A DNA stretch of 64,000 bases from Paracoccus sp. IB05 (GCF_016405985.1 NZ_JAEFCF010000002.1:62001-126000), one strand, 5' to 3'. Shown: positions 49,380-59,117, numbered from the stretch's first letter. Notes: generated by a model from the letters alone, not told the origin. A program made the numbers and translations.

Positions 49380-49871
49380 GTGTCGGATACTGCGATTCCT
49401 GAAGAGGCTGCCGTGGAGGGGGCTGGAAAAAAACGCCCGAAGCTGCCGCTGCTGATTGGCCTTTTATTGGCCACCGGCGCGGGTGGCGCGGGATTTTATG
49501 TCATGAAATCGGGCCTGTTGCCGGGCGGGGGGCACGATGCTCTGGCCGGGTCGCAGGTGCAGGGGCTCTCGGATATCGCCTATGTTCCGGTCGAGCAGAT
49601 CCTGATTTCGCTGCCCCCGGGGGCGCCGGGGCGGCATTTGCGATTCGCGGCCCAGATCGAGGTGGCAAAGCCCCATGCGGCCGAGGTCACATTGCTGATG
49701 CCGCGCGTGCTTGATGTCCTGAACAGCTATCTGCGCGCGGTCGATCCCGCAGGTTTTGATGATCCGGGCGCGATGACGCGGCTCCGGGCCCAGATGCTGC
49801 GCCGTATCCAGATTGTCACCGGCGAAGGCCGGGTGCGCGATCTTCTGATCACCGAATTTGTCATGAACTGA
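49380..49871 (+). CDS. fliL: flagellar basal body protein FliL
   Basis: This 163-residue protein has one N-terminal membrane segment (LPLLIGLLLATGAGGAGFYV, about residues 22-41) and a periplasmic domain with FliL features (LSDIAYVPVEQILISLPPG and the final LLITEFVMN). FliL surrounds the stator units and supports torque. The start is GTG 49380 with GGAGG about 6 bases upstream. First gene of the plus-strand flagellar operon. Confidence 0.92.
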   Translation: MSDTAIPEEAAVEGAGKKRPKLPLLIGLLLATGAGGAGFYVMKSGLLPGGGHDALAGSQVQGLSDIAYVPVEQILISLPPGAPGRHLRFAAQIEVAKPHAAEVTLLMPRVLDVLNSYLRAVDPAGFDDPGAMTRLRAQMLRRIQIVTGEGRVRDLLITEFVMN

Positions 49872-49880
49872 GGGGCTGAA

Positions 49881-50288
49881 ATGACCTTGATCGCCGATAT
49901 TCTGCTGCTGGCCGCGACGCTCGGGGCGGCGGTCTATTGCTATGTTCTGGCGGGCCGCCTGCGGCGCTTTACCGCGCTGGAAACCGGGATGGGGGGCGCG
50001 ATTGCCGTGCTCTCCGGCCAGGTTGATGAAATGACGCGGGCGCTGGAAAAGGCGCAGCAGGTGGCGGGTCAGTCCGGCCAGCGGCTTGCGGTGCTGACCA
50101 GCCGCGCGGAAGAGCTCTCGACCAGGCTCGAGCTTATGGTGGCCTCGATGCATGATATCCCGGCGGCTTCGCCTGGCGGCCTTGCGCTGCAACCATATGC
50201 CGTGGCCAAAACAGCGGAGGACAGCGAGGATCTGCGTCGCGTGCGGCTGGTGCGTCGACGCGGCAGCGTGATGGAAGCCGCCGAATGA
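49881..50288 (+). CDS. membrane-anchored coiled-coil protein of the flagellar operon
   Basis: This 135-residue protein has one N-terminal membrane segment (IADILLLAATLGAAVYCYVL, about residues 4-23). A coiled-coil region of about 70 residues follows (SGQVDEMTRALEKAQQVAGQ-like heptads), then a basic C-terminus. It lies 9 bases after fliL and overlaps motE by ATGA. I do not know its function; position suggests a stator or export accessory protein. Confidence 0.75.
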   Translation: MTLIADILLLAATLGAAVYCYVLAGRLRRFTALETGMGGAIAVLSGQVDEMTRALEKAQQVAGQSGQRLAVLTSRAEELSTRLELMVASMHDIPAASPGGLALQPYAVAKTAEDSEDLRRVRLVRRRGSVMEAAE

Positions 50289-50848
50289 GCCGTCGCGCCG
50301 GGCGCGGTACGTTGGTGCTGATCGCCTTTCTGTTCGCGGCATCCGGGGCGGTGAGGTTTGGCGATGGCCTTGGATCTTCGCTTGCCTGGGCGGCAGGCGC
50401 CGATTCCGTGCCGGAAGCCGTGTCTGCCGAAAGCTGTGATCCGCTGCCACAGGAGCTTGCCACTGCCCTCTCGGCGCGGGAGGCCAGGGTGACCGCCCAG
50501 GAAGCGGCGCTGGCGGATCGCGCAGCGGCTCTGGATCTAGCGAGTGAGGTCCTCGACGGCAGAATGGAAGCCCTTCGTCAGACTGAGACGGACCTGCGTG
50601 CGGCCCTCGCGCTCGCGGATGGTGCGGCGGAGGCGGATCTTGCGCGGCTGACCACTGTCTACGAAGCGATGAAGCCAAAAGATGCCGCCCTTCTTTTCAC
50701 TGCGATGGAGTCGCAATTTGCCGCCGGGTTTCTGGGGCGCATGCGCCCCGATGCCGCTGCGGCGATCCTGACCGGTATGGCGCCGGACAAGGCCTATGCG
50801 GTCAGTGCCATTCTCGCGGGCAGGAATGCGGGTGCGCCGCGCGAATAG
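50285..50848 (+). CDS. motE: MotE-like periplasmic/stator accessory protein
   Basis: This 187-residue protein has a signal-anchor segment (LVLIAFLFAASGAVRFGDGL), a coiled coil (about 60-115), and a C-terminal MgtE-N-like fold (YEAMKPKDAALLFTAMESQF, MRPDAAAAILTGMAPDKAY). In rhizobia MotE is a periplasmic chaperone for MotC, needed for motility. The ATGA overlap with the upstream gene and the proximity to motA support a stator role. Confidence 0.75.
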   Translation: MSRRAGRGTLVLIAFLFAASGAVRFGDGLGSSLAWAAGADSVPEAVSAESCDPLPQELATALSAREARVTAQEAALADRAAALDLASEVLDGRMEALRQTETDLRAALALADGAAEADLARLTTVYEAMKPKDAALLFTAMESQFAAGFLGRMRPDAAAAILTGMAPDKAYAVSAILAGRNAGAPRE

Positions 50849-50939
50849 CTGCGGATCGTCGGGCTGACGGCTGGCAACCCTGGCGCTTTTTTAACGGCTT
50901 GCGTCCAGGCTGGCGTGAACCAAGGCAGGAATATCTCCC

Positions 50940-51809
50940 ATGATCGGACTGATCGGCATTGCAGTGATCTTTATCATGGTCTTCGGCGGCTATGCTGCGG
51001 CTGGCGGCAAACTCGGGATCATTCTGAAAGCCCTGCCGTTCGAGCTGGCCATGATTGGTGGTGCGGCCGTCGGAGCCTTCCTGATTTCGAATGGTATGTC
51101 CGGTGTGAAACAGGCCATGCGGGACATTGGCAAAGTCTTCAAAGGCCCCAGGTGGAGGCCGGAAGATTACCGCGATCTGCTCTGCCTGTTGTTCGAGCTG
51201 GTGCGGCTGGCCAGGGCGAACCCTGTCGCCCTGGAGGAGCATGTAGAGAATCCCGGCGCTTCGGCCATCTTTGGCAAATATCCCCGCATTCAGGCGGATC
51301 ACGACGCCGTTGATCTGATCTGCGACACGTTGCGTGCGGCCTCGATGAACTACGACGACCCCCATCAGGTGGAGGAAGTTCTCGACAAACGCATGGAGGT
51401 CCAGATGAACCACGCTCTGCACTCCAGTCATGCGATGCAGACCATGGCCGATGGCTTGCCTGCGCTTGGGATTGTCGCCGCGGTTCTTGGGGTCATCAAG
51501 ACGATGTCCTCGATTGATCAGCCGCCCGAAATACTTGGCAAAATGATCGGTGGCGCATTGGTGGGCACCTTTCTCGGCGTGTTCCTGGCCTATGGGCTCA
51601 TGGGGCCCTTCGCGGCGCGTGTCCGCGCGGTGGTCGAGGAGGATGGCCATTTCTACAATCTGATACGGGAGGTTCTGATCGCCAACCTGCATCGCCATCC
51701 GGCGAATATCTGTATCGAGGTCGGACGTCAGAACACCCCGCATCACATGCGCCCGGAATTCGGCGATCTTGAAGAAGCGCTGCGTGCTCTTAAGCAAGAG
51801 GCAGCATGA
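50940..51809 (+). CDS. motA: flagellar motor stator protein MotA
   Basis: This 289-residue inner-membrane proton-channel subunit has its first segment from the start (MIGLIGIAVIFIMVFGGY) and the stator core DGLPALGIVAAVLGVIKTM with the conserved prolines. The large cytoplasmic loop carries charged residues that contact FliG. The C-terminus is of the ~290-residue alphaproteobacterial type. ATG 50940 follows motE by 91 bases. The usual partner motB is not next to it; the following gene overlaps by ATGA and is not MotB. Confidence 0.94.
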   Translation: MIGLIGIAVIFIMVFGGYAAAGGKLGIILKALPFELAMIGGAAVGAFLISNGMSGVKQAMRDIGKVFKGPRWRPEDYRDLLCLLFELVRLARANPVALEEHVENPGASAIFGKYPRIQADHDAVDLICDTLRAASMNYDDPHQVEEVLDKRMEVQMNHALHSSHAMQTMADGLPALGIVAAVLGVIKTMSSIDQPPEILGKMIGGALVGTFLGVFLAYGLMGPFAARVRAVVEEDGHFYNLIREVLIANLHRHPANICIEVGRQNTPHHMRPEFGDLEEALRALKQEAA

Positions 51810-54049
51810 TGCGCGCGTTTCGGATTGCGGCTGCGGTCTTCACCCTCCTGCTGCCGTCTGATTCTCAGGCCGAAATTGCCCGGATCCGTGGGGGCGAACA
51901 TGATGAATTTACACGGATTGTGATCGAAACATCGTCGCTCGGCCAATGGAAGCTTGGCAAGGAGGAGCGGGGCTACGCCTTCAGGACTGAAGATCAGCCT
52001 GACGGGTATGATCTGAGCAAAGCCTTCGATAAAATCCCGAAATCCCGCATCCGGTCTCTTTGGCAGGACAAAGAGACCGGGGCGCTGCGGATGGATATTG
52101 GCTGCACCTGTCATGCAATCGCTTTCGAGGTCAGGCCGGGCATTGTTGCGATAGATGTCAGAAACGGACCCGCGCCTCCCGGATCTGAATTCGAGCGGCC
52201 CCTTGATCCCGGTGACCCTGCCCAAGGACGTCAGCCGTCGCAAAACCCTGAGGCCCTGATTATTTCTGCCCCGATTATCAAGCCGCCGAAAGCCTCTCCG
52301 GCGTCAGGAGTGGAGCAGAAACCCTCCTACAACTGGCTTGAAATCGCAGGTTTCGGTCTCCCATCAGAGCCTTCAATCCGCGATGAAGACGCCAGCGATG
52401 AAGTGCGTTTTCTGCTGAATCCCTTGCGCGATGCGCTCTTGCGGCAGATCAGTGTGGGCATCGTCGAAGGGGTTGTCGTGCCCGGCTCTCTCGCGGAGTT
52501 GCCGGCGGCGGCGAAATCCCCCCTGGCCGAAGCGCCTGGCGTGCGGATTGCGAATGGTGAGATGCCGGGAATACGCGCCGGAACCGACAGATCCCCGGGG
52601 CCAAACCTGACGGCTGACGGCAAACCCTGTCTTCCCGATCGCATGACAGATATTGGGGCATGGCTTCCGGACGAAGCGCCGCTTGCCGCGTTGAGTAAAC
52701 TGCGTACGAATCTCCTGACAGAGTTCGACCAGCCAGTGGTCGAAAATCTGCTCGAGGCGGCCCAGGTTAATATTGCACTCGGCTTCGGCGCTGAGGCGAG
52801 GCAAATTTTCACACTTTTACCTGTGGAAGAGGCGGCTCAACGGGCAGCGCTTTACGATCTCAGTTATCTGGTGGATCTGGAACCTGGGCCTCGCGGAGCT
52901 TTTTCGGGGATGGAAAGCTGCGATTCCTATGCTGCTCTCTGGGCAATTCTTGCGCTTGCGACTGCAGGATCTGAGCGAATTGCGACTGCGCCAGATACGG
53001 CCGCGGTAACGCGCAGTTTCTCAGCGCTTTCTCAGGATCTGCGTTGCCACCTCGCACCTGTTCTGGTCAGCTATTTCATGGCGCAGGGCGACGAAACCAC
53101 CGCCCGGCGATTGCGGGATGCTGTTCTGCGTGTGCCTGGACCGACAGGGCAGCAGGTCCAGTTAATGGATGCCGGAATTGAACTGGCAACCGGCAATGCC
53201 TACGCGGCCGCGGATATTGCGGAAGAAGTGCTCGCCGATCCGGGAGTTTCGGCTGCGGAGGCGGCAATTTTGCGTGCGGAATCTGCTTTCGGCGGGGATC
53301 GTCTGGTTCCGCCGGATCTGGCGGCGCAGCTCTCTGCATTGACAGCAGAACTGCGAGGGACAGACGGTTATCCACGCATCCGGCGGGCAGAAGTTCTTAC
53401 TCTTGCCATGGCGGGCGATTTTCGGGCTGCGTTCGATCTCCTGCCGGAAGCCACAGACACAGTCGCAGACCTTTGGGAACTCGCCTCAGTTGCGGCTCCG
53501 GATGAAATCTTATTGGCAGAGGCGCTGAAGGTTTCTGTCCCACCGCGCGGAAAACCAGAAGTCAGCAGACAGGTTGCTCAACGGTTGCTGCGTTTCGGCT
53601 TTGCTCAGGAAGCGCTGCACTGGCTTGGGCCTGCCGATGGCCTGGAGGCGGAGGCCGACCGAATGCTGGCTGCTGAGGCCGCACTTGCGATCCGCGATGC
53701 CCGGCTTGCGGTTCGGACCCTTGCAGGCCTTGGCGGTACCGAAGCGGATGCCTTGCGGGCGCGGGCCGCGATACAACTGGGAAACGCAAATGCTGCCGCT
53801 GCTATTTTCCTGGCAAGCGGCGACAAGCGCAGAGCCCTGCGGGCGGAGTTCTGGGCCGGCGACTGGAGCTACATTGCCGATCAGGATGCGGCGGGCCTCA
53901 GTCCGGCGGCGGCGATGGTGCTCTCATCTCCGGCGGGCGGAGATTCCGAGGGGATTCTCGCGCGCGGCACAAGACTGGCAGGCGAAAGCGAGACTGCACG
54001 CGAGGCCATAGTCGAACTGATGCAGGCTGTTCCGGGGCAATTTCCGTAA
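51806..54049 (+). CDS. large exported protein of the motility operon, function unknown (MotC-like position)
   Basis: This 747-residue protein has a Sec signal (FRIAAAVFTLLLPSDSQA). The N-terminal ~110 residues resemble a small beta domain (EIARIRGGEHDEFTRIVIET, SLWQDKETGALRMDIGCTC). A Pro-rich linker and a long Ala/Leu-rich helical C-terminal half look like an alpha solenoid (AEVLADPGVSAAEAAILRAE and similar). No peptidoglycan-binding OmpA motif is present, so it is not MotB. It is ATGA-coupled to motA. By position and architecture it may take the place of rhizobial MotC, a periplasmic stator factor; that is inference. Confidence 0.6.
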   Translation: MMRAFRIAAAVFTLLLPSDSQAEIARIRGGEHDEFTRIVIETSSLGQWKLGKEERGYAFRTEDQPDGYDLSKAFDKIPKSRIRSLWQDKETGALRMDIGCTCHAIAFEVRPGIVAIDVRNGPAPPGSEFERPLDPGDPAQGRQPSQNPEALIISAPIIKPPKASPASGVEQKPSYNWLEIAGFGLPSEPSIRDEDASDEVRFLLNPLRDALLRQISVGIVEGVVVPGSLAELPAAAKSPLAEAPGVRIANGEMPGIRAGTDRSPGPNLTADGKPCLPDRMTDIGAWLPDEAPLAALSKLRTNLLTEFDQPVVENLLEAAQVNIALGFGAEARQIFTLLPVEEAAQRAALYDLSYLVDLEPGPRGAFSGMESCDSYAALWAILALATAGSERIATAPDTAAVTRSFSALSQDLRCHLAPVLVSYFMAQGDETTARRLRDAVLRVPGPTGQQVQLMDAGIELATGNAYAAADIAEEVLADPGVSAAEAAILRAESAFGGDRLVPPDLAAQLSALTAELRGTDGYPRIRRAEVLTLAMAGDFRAAFDLLPEATDTVADLWELASVAAPDEILLAEALKVSVPPRGKPEVSRQVAQRLLRFGFAQEALHWLGPADGLEAEADRMLAAEAALAIRDARLAVRTLAGLGGTEADALRARAAIQLGNANAAAAIFLASGDKRRALRAEFWAGDWSYIADQDAAGLSPAAAMVLSSPAGGDSEGILARGTRLAGESETAREAIVELMQAVPGQFP

Positions 54050-54129
54050 CCCTTTGGCAACCACCAATGCGCAATAGTCGAATTGTACCCTTCATCCGGA
54101 AATGATCCGGCTCCTGTGGATCAGACAGA

Positions 54130-54813
54130 ATGTCACGATACAGCTTTTTGACTGGCCTTCCCCTTATCATGATCTGCGCATTTGGCATTCCGGCAACAGG
54201 TCAAAGTGTTGACTATGCCCGGCAATGTCTGGACGCAATTCACCGTGCGTCTCAGGTTTCCGGTGTGCCGCGTGACATATTGCTGGCAGTCGCAATGACT
54301 GAAAGCGGCCGTCAGGGCGTGAACGGACCGGAGCCCTGGCCCTGGGCGCTGAACCAGGCGGGCGACAGTAAATGGTTCGACAGCCGGGAGCAGGCGCTGC
54401 AATGGCTCAACACTGTCATCGCCCGGGGCGAGACCAATATAGATATAGGCTGTTTTCAGTTAAACTGGCGCTGGCATGGCGAAGCCTTTGCATCACCTGA
54501 TGCGATGATAGACCCGCAGAAAAATGCCGATTATGCCGCCGGATTTCTGTCAGACCTGATGCACCAGACCGGTAGCTGGGAAAAAGCAGTTGCGGCCTAT
54601 CACTCTTTCACTCCGGAACTTGCAGAGCGCTATATGAAGCGCTTCAGACCGATCCATGCATCCGTTCAGGGCCAGCCTTTCGACAGTGTTCTGCTGGCCG
54701 CCGATACCCCCCGCGAGAACAATTACCCCTTGTTGCAAACGGGAAAAGTTCTGAGCCCGGGTTCGCTTGTGACGGTTTCGGGCTCTGCGCGCCCGCTCTT
54801 TGGGGCACCGTGA
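54130..54813 (+). CDS. lytic transglycosylase, flagellum-associated (SltF-like)
   Basis: This 227-residue protein has an N-terminal signal ending ATGQ and an SLT-fold domain: catalytic Glu in LLAVAMTESGRQG near residue 60, NIDIGCFQLNWRWHG and AVAAYHSFTPELAERY. It cuts peptidoglycan glycan strands, opening a gap for the flagellar rod. Rhodobacter sphaeroides uses a dedicated flagellar enzyme (SltF) because its FlgJ lacks the muramidase domain; the context here fits the same role. It sits between the motility genes and flhA, 80 bases after the preceding gene. Confidence 0.82.
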   Translation: MSRYSFLTGLPLIMICAFGIPATGQSVDYARQCLDAIHRASQVSGVPRDILLAVAMTESGRQGVNGPEPWPWALNQAGDSKWFDSREQALQWLNTVIARGETNIDIGCFQLNWRWHGEAFASPDAMIDPQKNADYAAGFLSDLMHQTGSWEKAVAAYHSFTPELAERYMKRFRPIHASVQGQPFDSVLLAADTPRENNYPLLQTGKVLSPGSLVTVSGSARPLFGAP

Positions 54814-54823
54814 GGAGGCCGAA

Positions 54824-56896
54824 ATGGAGACTTTGAAAGCGCGCAACCTGTTCCATCCGACCGTCCTGATGGCCGTTGCCCTGATGTCTGTCATCGGCAT
54901 GATGATCCTGCCGATACCTCCTGCATTGCTGGATATCGGCCTGGCATTGTCCTTCTCGCTGGCGATCCTGATGCTGACCGTCACGCTGTTTGTCGAACGG
55001 CCGCTGGACTTTTCGTCTTTCCCGACGATCCTTCTTGCATCCCTCCTGCTGCGGCTTGCGCTGAATGTCTCTTCGACCCGGCTGATCATCAGCCAGGGCC
55101 ATACCGGCACGGCTGCGGCCGGCCATGTGATCGAGGGCTTCGCGAGCTTTATCATGGGCGGCAATATCGTGCTCGGCCTCGTGGTATTCACCGTCATCAT
55201 GATCGTGAATTTTATCGTCATTACAAAAGGCGCGGGGCGAATGGCAGAGGTGGGCGCGCGCTTCGCGCTCGACGGGATGCCGGGGCGCCAGCTTGCGATT
55301 GATGCAGATATGTCCGCCGGCGCCATCACACATGATGAGGCGCGCCAGAGGCGTGAAACCGAGCTGGCGGAAACCACATTCTTCGGCTCCCTTGACGGTG
55401 CTTCGAAATTTGTGAAGGGCGATGCGATCGCCGGCCTGATGATCACCGCGCTGAACTTTGTGGTGGGCCTGGCCGTCGGTATCGGGATGCACGATATGGA
55501 TGCCGCCCGCGCCTTCTCGACCTACGCGATTCTCACGGTTGGGGATGGTCTGGTGGGTCAGATCCCTGCGGTGATTATCTCGGTTGCAGCAGCTCTCCTT
55601 CTCGCGCGCGGCGGGACAAAAGGCGCCGTCAATATCAGCCTGGTCGAGCAGCTTGGGCGCTATCCCGCAGCCCTTGCAACCGTTGCCGGGCTGATGGCGG
55701 TTCTCGCGGTTTTGCCGGGCATGCCCTTCCTTCCGTTCATCTGCACGGCGGCAGGGCTTGCAGGGCTTGCCCGCCTGGTCTGGAAAAAGCCTGTCGAAAA
55801 GGCCGAGCCAGAGCTCAGCAATAGCCAGACCGCTGCAAAACACCATATCGGGGATGTGCTTGATTTTGACGAAATTCATATCGAGTTCTCGCCAAATCTC
55901 GTGGATATGGCGCTGGATCCTGCGACCGGTCTGGATGGGCGGATTGCCAGTATGCGCAATCATATCGCCTCGACCTATGGGCTTATTCTCCCCGAAATTC
56001 GCCTCACGGATGAGGCCATGCTGCCGGGCGGACACTACCGGATCCGCATTCAGGGAGTCGCGAAGGTGACCGACCGGCTGATTCCGGATTGCGTGCTGGT
56101 GCTGATGTCTGATGGTGCCAGCGCGCCTGAGGGTGAGGATGTCAAAGAGCCCGTCTATGGCGCGCCCGCCCGCTGGATCCGGCCGGAATATCAGGAGGAT
56201 GCGGTTTTCTCGGGTCTGACGGTGGTGTCGCCGGCCGAAGTCCTCGCCACCCATTTGCTTGAAGTTCTGAAATCCAGCCTTTCGCGTCTGCTCTCGCTGC
56301 GTGGCCTGCGCCGTCTGCTCGATGAATTCACCGATCTCTCGGACCGGGGCAGGGCAGAGGCGAACCGCCGGCTGCTCGACGACATGATCCCTGAAAAAGT
56401 GCCGATGGATCTGCTCCATGCGGTGATGCGCCTGCTGCTGGAGGAGCGGGTTTCGGTCAGAAACCTGCCGCTGATTTTGGAAGCGGTCGCCGAGGCGCGC
56501 AGTTTCGGATCCCCCGAAGCGGTCTGCGAACATGTCCGTCAGCGTCTCGGTTTCCAGATCGTTGCCGAATTCCGCCGCGAAGACGGAACCGTGCCCCTGA
56601 TCCAGCTTGCCCCCGAATGGGAGCGGACCTTCCAGGCCCATCAAACCGACGGGGATCGCGGATTGCGCGATGTCGCCCTCCCGCCGGATATTTTCGCAAA
56701 ACTTGCCAATGGGATAGCGGAAAGAATCGGTCAGGCCGGAGAGAGTGGCGCCTCGCCGGCGATCGTCACCTCGGCGGCAAGGCGACGGTTCCTGCGGACC
56801 GTCATTCAGGCGCGGGGGCTCAGGGTTCCTGTCCTCTCCTATGAGGAAATCGGCGCTGACAATCGCCCTGCGCTTTTCGGTCAGGTCGCGGCATGA
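54824..56896 (+). CDS. flhA: flagellar export gate protein FlhA
   Basis: This 690-residue protein has eight predicted N-terminal membrane segments and the FHIPEP-family signature between them (KGAGRMAEVGARFALDGMPG, then AIDADMSAGAI). A cytoplasmic ring domain (about 340 on) binds export chaperones. ATG 54824 has TGAGGAGG upstream. It overlaps fliR by ATGA. FlhA is the proton-driven part of the export gate. Confidence 0.97.
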   Translation: METLKARNLFHPTVLMAVALMSVIGMMILPIPPALLDIGLALSFSLAILMLTVTLFVERPLDFSSFPTILLASLLLRLALNVSSTRLIISQGHTGTAAAGHVIEGFASFIMGGNIVLGLVVFTVIMIVNFIVITKGAGRMAEVGARFALDGMPGRQLAIDADMSAGAITHDEARQRRETELAETTFFGSLDGASKFVKGDAIAGLMITALNFVVGLAVGIGMHDMDAARAFSTYAILTVGDGLVGQIPAVIISVAAALLLARGGTKGAVNISLVEQLGRYPAALATVAGLMAVLAVLPGMPFLPFICTAAGLAGLARLVWKKPVEKAEPELSNSQTAAKHHIGDVLDFDEIHIEFSPNLVDMALDPATGLDGRIASMRNHIASTYGLILPEIRLTDEAMLPGGHYRIRIQGVAKVTDRLIPDCVLVLMSDGASAPEGEDVKEPVYGAPARWIRPEYQEDAVFSGLTVVSPAEVLATHLLEVLKSSLSRLLSLRGLRRLLDEFTDLSDRGRAEANRRLLDDMIPEKVPMDLLHAVMRLLLEERVSVRNLPLILEAVAEARSFGSPEAVCEHVRQRLGFQIVAEFRREDGTVPLIQLAPEWERTFQAHQTDGDRGLRDVALPPDIFAKLANGIAERIGQAGESGASPAIVTSAARRRFLRTVIQARGLRVPVLSYEEIGADNRPALFGQVAA

Positions 56897-57690
56897 CCGG
56901 TCTGATCGCGCAGCTCAGCAGCGTTTTCGGCATCGCGGAGGGGTTGATCTGGCAGGCGGCCCTCGTGTTTCCGCGCGTCGGCGCGGCGGTCGCATTGCTC
57001 CCCGGTTTCGGCGAAAGCTTCCTGCCACAAAAGATTAAAATCACCGCCGTAATGGTCATGACGGCGATTGTGTTTCCTGCCGTCATTGAGGCGCCCGCTG
57101 GCCTGCCCGGCGCTGACCCGCAAAGCGCGGTCATTACGCCCCTCACCGTGGCGGCCGAGGTTGTCGCGGGCCTGCTCCTTGGTTTCACGCTGCGCCTGAT
57201 GATCCTTTGCCTGCAAACCGCAGGAACGATGATCGGTCAGTCGATTTCCCTGGCCCAGATGTTCAACGGAACCGGGCCTGAGCCCCAGCCCATCGTCTCC
57301 AATCTGCTGACACTTGGAGGGCTCGTGCTGTTTTGCTCTATGGGCGGGCTGGCACGATCTGTGGAATTGCTGGTCTATTCCTATGAGGTTCTGCCGCCAG
57401 GGCAGCTGCCTGATCCGGGCGAGATCTCGCGCTGGGCGCTGGGGCTGATTGCGCGGGCCTTCTCCCTCGCCTTCACGCTTTCTGCACCGTTCATCCTGGC
57501 GGCGTTGCTTTATAATCTTGCGCTCGGGGCGATCAACCGCGCCATGCCCTCTCTGATGGTGACCTTTATCGGCGCGCCGGCCCTGACCCTTGGCGGTCTG
57601 ATCCTGCTTGCCCTGGCCAGTCCTTTCCTGCTGCAAAGCTGGCAGGATGCCCTGGGCCTCCGCCTGCTTGACCCGTTCGGACCCTGGTGA
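56893..57690 (+). CDS. fliR: flagellar export gate protein FliR
   Basis: This 265-residue polytopic protein has the FliR N-terminus (VFPRVGAAVALLPGFGESFL), the conserved GQSISLAQMFNGTGPEPQP and a C-terminal helix set. It completes the FliP-FliQ-FliR gate. ATG 56893 overlaps flhA by ATGA and its stop overlaps flhB by ATGA. Confidence 0.95.
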   Translation: MTGLIAQLSSVFGIAEGLIWQAALVFPRVGAAVALLPGFGESFLPQKIKITAVMVMTAIVFPAVIEAPAGLPGADPQSAVITPLTVAAEVVAGLLLGFTLRLMILCLQTAGTMIGQSISLAQMFNGTGPEPQPIVSNLLTLGGLVLFCSMGGLARSVELLVYSYEVLPPGQLPDPGEISRWALGLIARAFSLAFTLSAPFILAALLYNLALGAINRAMPSLMVTFIGAPALTLGGLILLALASPFLLQSWQDALGLRLLDPFGPW

Positions 57691-58775
57691 TGTCAGGCTC
57701 CGACAGCGATCAGGATGAAAAGCAGTTCGACCCGACCCCCCGCCGGCTGGAAAGGGCGCGGGAAGAGGGCGATGCGATCAGATCCGAAGATATCCACGCC
57801 GCGCTTGCAGGTGCGGGCATTCTGCTGGCCGTCGCCATTTTTGGCAAAGCTGCCATCACCCGGGCCGGAGAGGTGGCGGCGGCCTTTTTTGATCAGGCCG
57901 ACCGCCTGCCGGGGCCCGGTGATCAGGGGGCGGCGGCGGTGATCGGCAGGGCTGCCCTGGCGATGGCGGGGCCGGTCATCGCGCTGCTGCTGGTGCCGGC
58001 GGCATTGATCCTGATCTGGCTGATTGCGTCAAAAGGGTTCGTATTTGCGCCGTCGAAACTGAATATGAAGATGTCCCGCATTTCGATCATCAGCAATTTC
58101 GGGCAGAAATTCGGCCGCGGCGGCCTGGTCGATTTCCTGAAGAAATCAGCGAAAATGGTCCTGATTTCGCTGGCCCTGGCGCTGTTTCTGACCAGCCGCG
58201 CCGATCAGATCATTGGCAGCACCCGGCTCGAGGCCGGGCAGGTGGCCCTTTTGCTGGTCGGTCTGCTTGCCGGGTTCCTCCTGCTGGTGATTGCGCTCAA
58301 CGCAGTTATCGGCGCGGTGGATTACCTCTGGCAACGGGCCGAATTCATGCGACGCAATCGGATGACACGGAAAGAGCTGACCGATGAGATGAAAGACAGC
58401 GAGGGCGATCCGCATATGAAGGCCGATCGCCGGCGTCGGGCGCAGGAGATTGCGACGCGGCAGATGCTTGCCGATGTGCCGGGCGCGGATGTGGTGATCG
58501 TCAACCCGACCCATTACGCCGTCGCGCTGAAATGGGACCGGATCAGGGGCGGTGCGCCGGTTTGTGTTGCCAAAGGCATCGATGAAATCGCGGCGCGGAT
58601 AAGGGAACGCGCGCAGGAGGCCGGGGTGCCGATCCGGCGCGATCCTGCCACCGCGCGCGCGATCTACGGGATCACCGAGATCGGCCAGGAGATCCGGCGC
58701 GAGCATTATGCCGCGGTGGCCGCCGCGATCCGGTTTGCGGCCATGATGCGGGAGAAAGCCAGAAAGCGGAGGTGA
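57687..58775 (+). CDS. flhB: flagellar export switch protein FlhB
   Basis: This 362-residue protein has four membrane segments and a cytoplasmic domain with the self-cleavage motif NPTHYAVALKWD at about residue 272, which is intact. The N-terminal DPTPRRLERAREEGD is the FlhB signature. Cleavage between Asn and Pro switches export from hook to filament substrates. The stop is followed directly by the FliJ-like gene. Confidence 0.97.
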   Translation: MMSGSDSDQDEKQFDPTPRRLERAREEGDAIRSEDIHAALAGAGILLAVAIFGKAAITRAGEVAAAFFDQADRLPGPGDQGAAAVIGRAALAMAGPVIALLLVPAALILIWLIASKGFVFAPSKLNMKMSRISIISNFGQKFGRGGLVDFLKKSAKMVLISLALALFLTSRADQIIGSTRLEAGQVALLLVGLLAGFLLLVIALNAVIGAVDYLWQRAEFMRRNRMTRKELTDEMKDSEGDPHMKADRRRRAQEIATRQMLADVPGADVVIVNPTHYAVALKWDRIRGGAPVCVAKGIDEIAARIRERAQEAGVPIRRDPATARAIYGITEIGQEIRREHYAAVAAAIRFAAMMREKARKRR

Positions 58776-58778
58776 GTG

Positions 58779-59117
58779 ATGAAACGGGTCGAAAAACTGC
58801 ATCGGCTGCGCAGGATGGCCGGCATGGTGCTTGACCTTCGGGCGGCCAGCCTCGCCAAAGCTGCGGCGGAGCGGGAGGCAATCAGGGAAAGGCTGGCGGC
58901 GCTGAACCGGGTTCCGGATGAGGCGGCGATGGCGGATATGACCGAGGCGCAGAGATTTCTGGTCTATGAGGGATGGGCGGCCGGGCGCAGGACAAAACTG
59001 AACCAGCACCTGGCGCGGCAAGAGGTGATCTGGCGCACAGAGCTCGCGGCGGCACGACAGGCCTTCGGAAGAGATCAGGTTCTCGCCCGGCTGCAAGATG
59101 GCAAGAAGAGATCCTGA
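58779..59117 (+). CDS. FliJ-like small coiled-coil protein
   Basis: This 112-residue, very basic and helical protein (KRVEKLHRLRRMAGMVLDLR, then AERE/ERLAALN heptads) is the size and type of FliJ, the export ATPase stalk, or a short flagellar protein conserved in this order. It begins 3 bases after flhB at ATG 58779. Its 3' end overlaps pxpC on the opposite strand by 43 bp. Assigned by position and composition only. Confidence 0.5.
   Translation: MKRVEKLHRLRRMAGMVLDLRAASLAKAAAEREAIRERLAALNRVPDEAAMADMTEAQRFLVYEGWAAGRRTKLNQHLARQEVIWRTELAAARQAFGRDQVLARLQDGKKRS

Noticed and set aside
50849-50939. Sigma-54 promoter in the motE-motA gap (TGGC..GC pattern)
   Set aside because: The spacing between the GG and GC elements is too short for a -24/-12 promoter.
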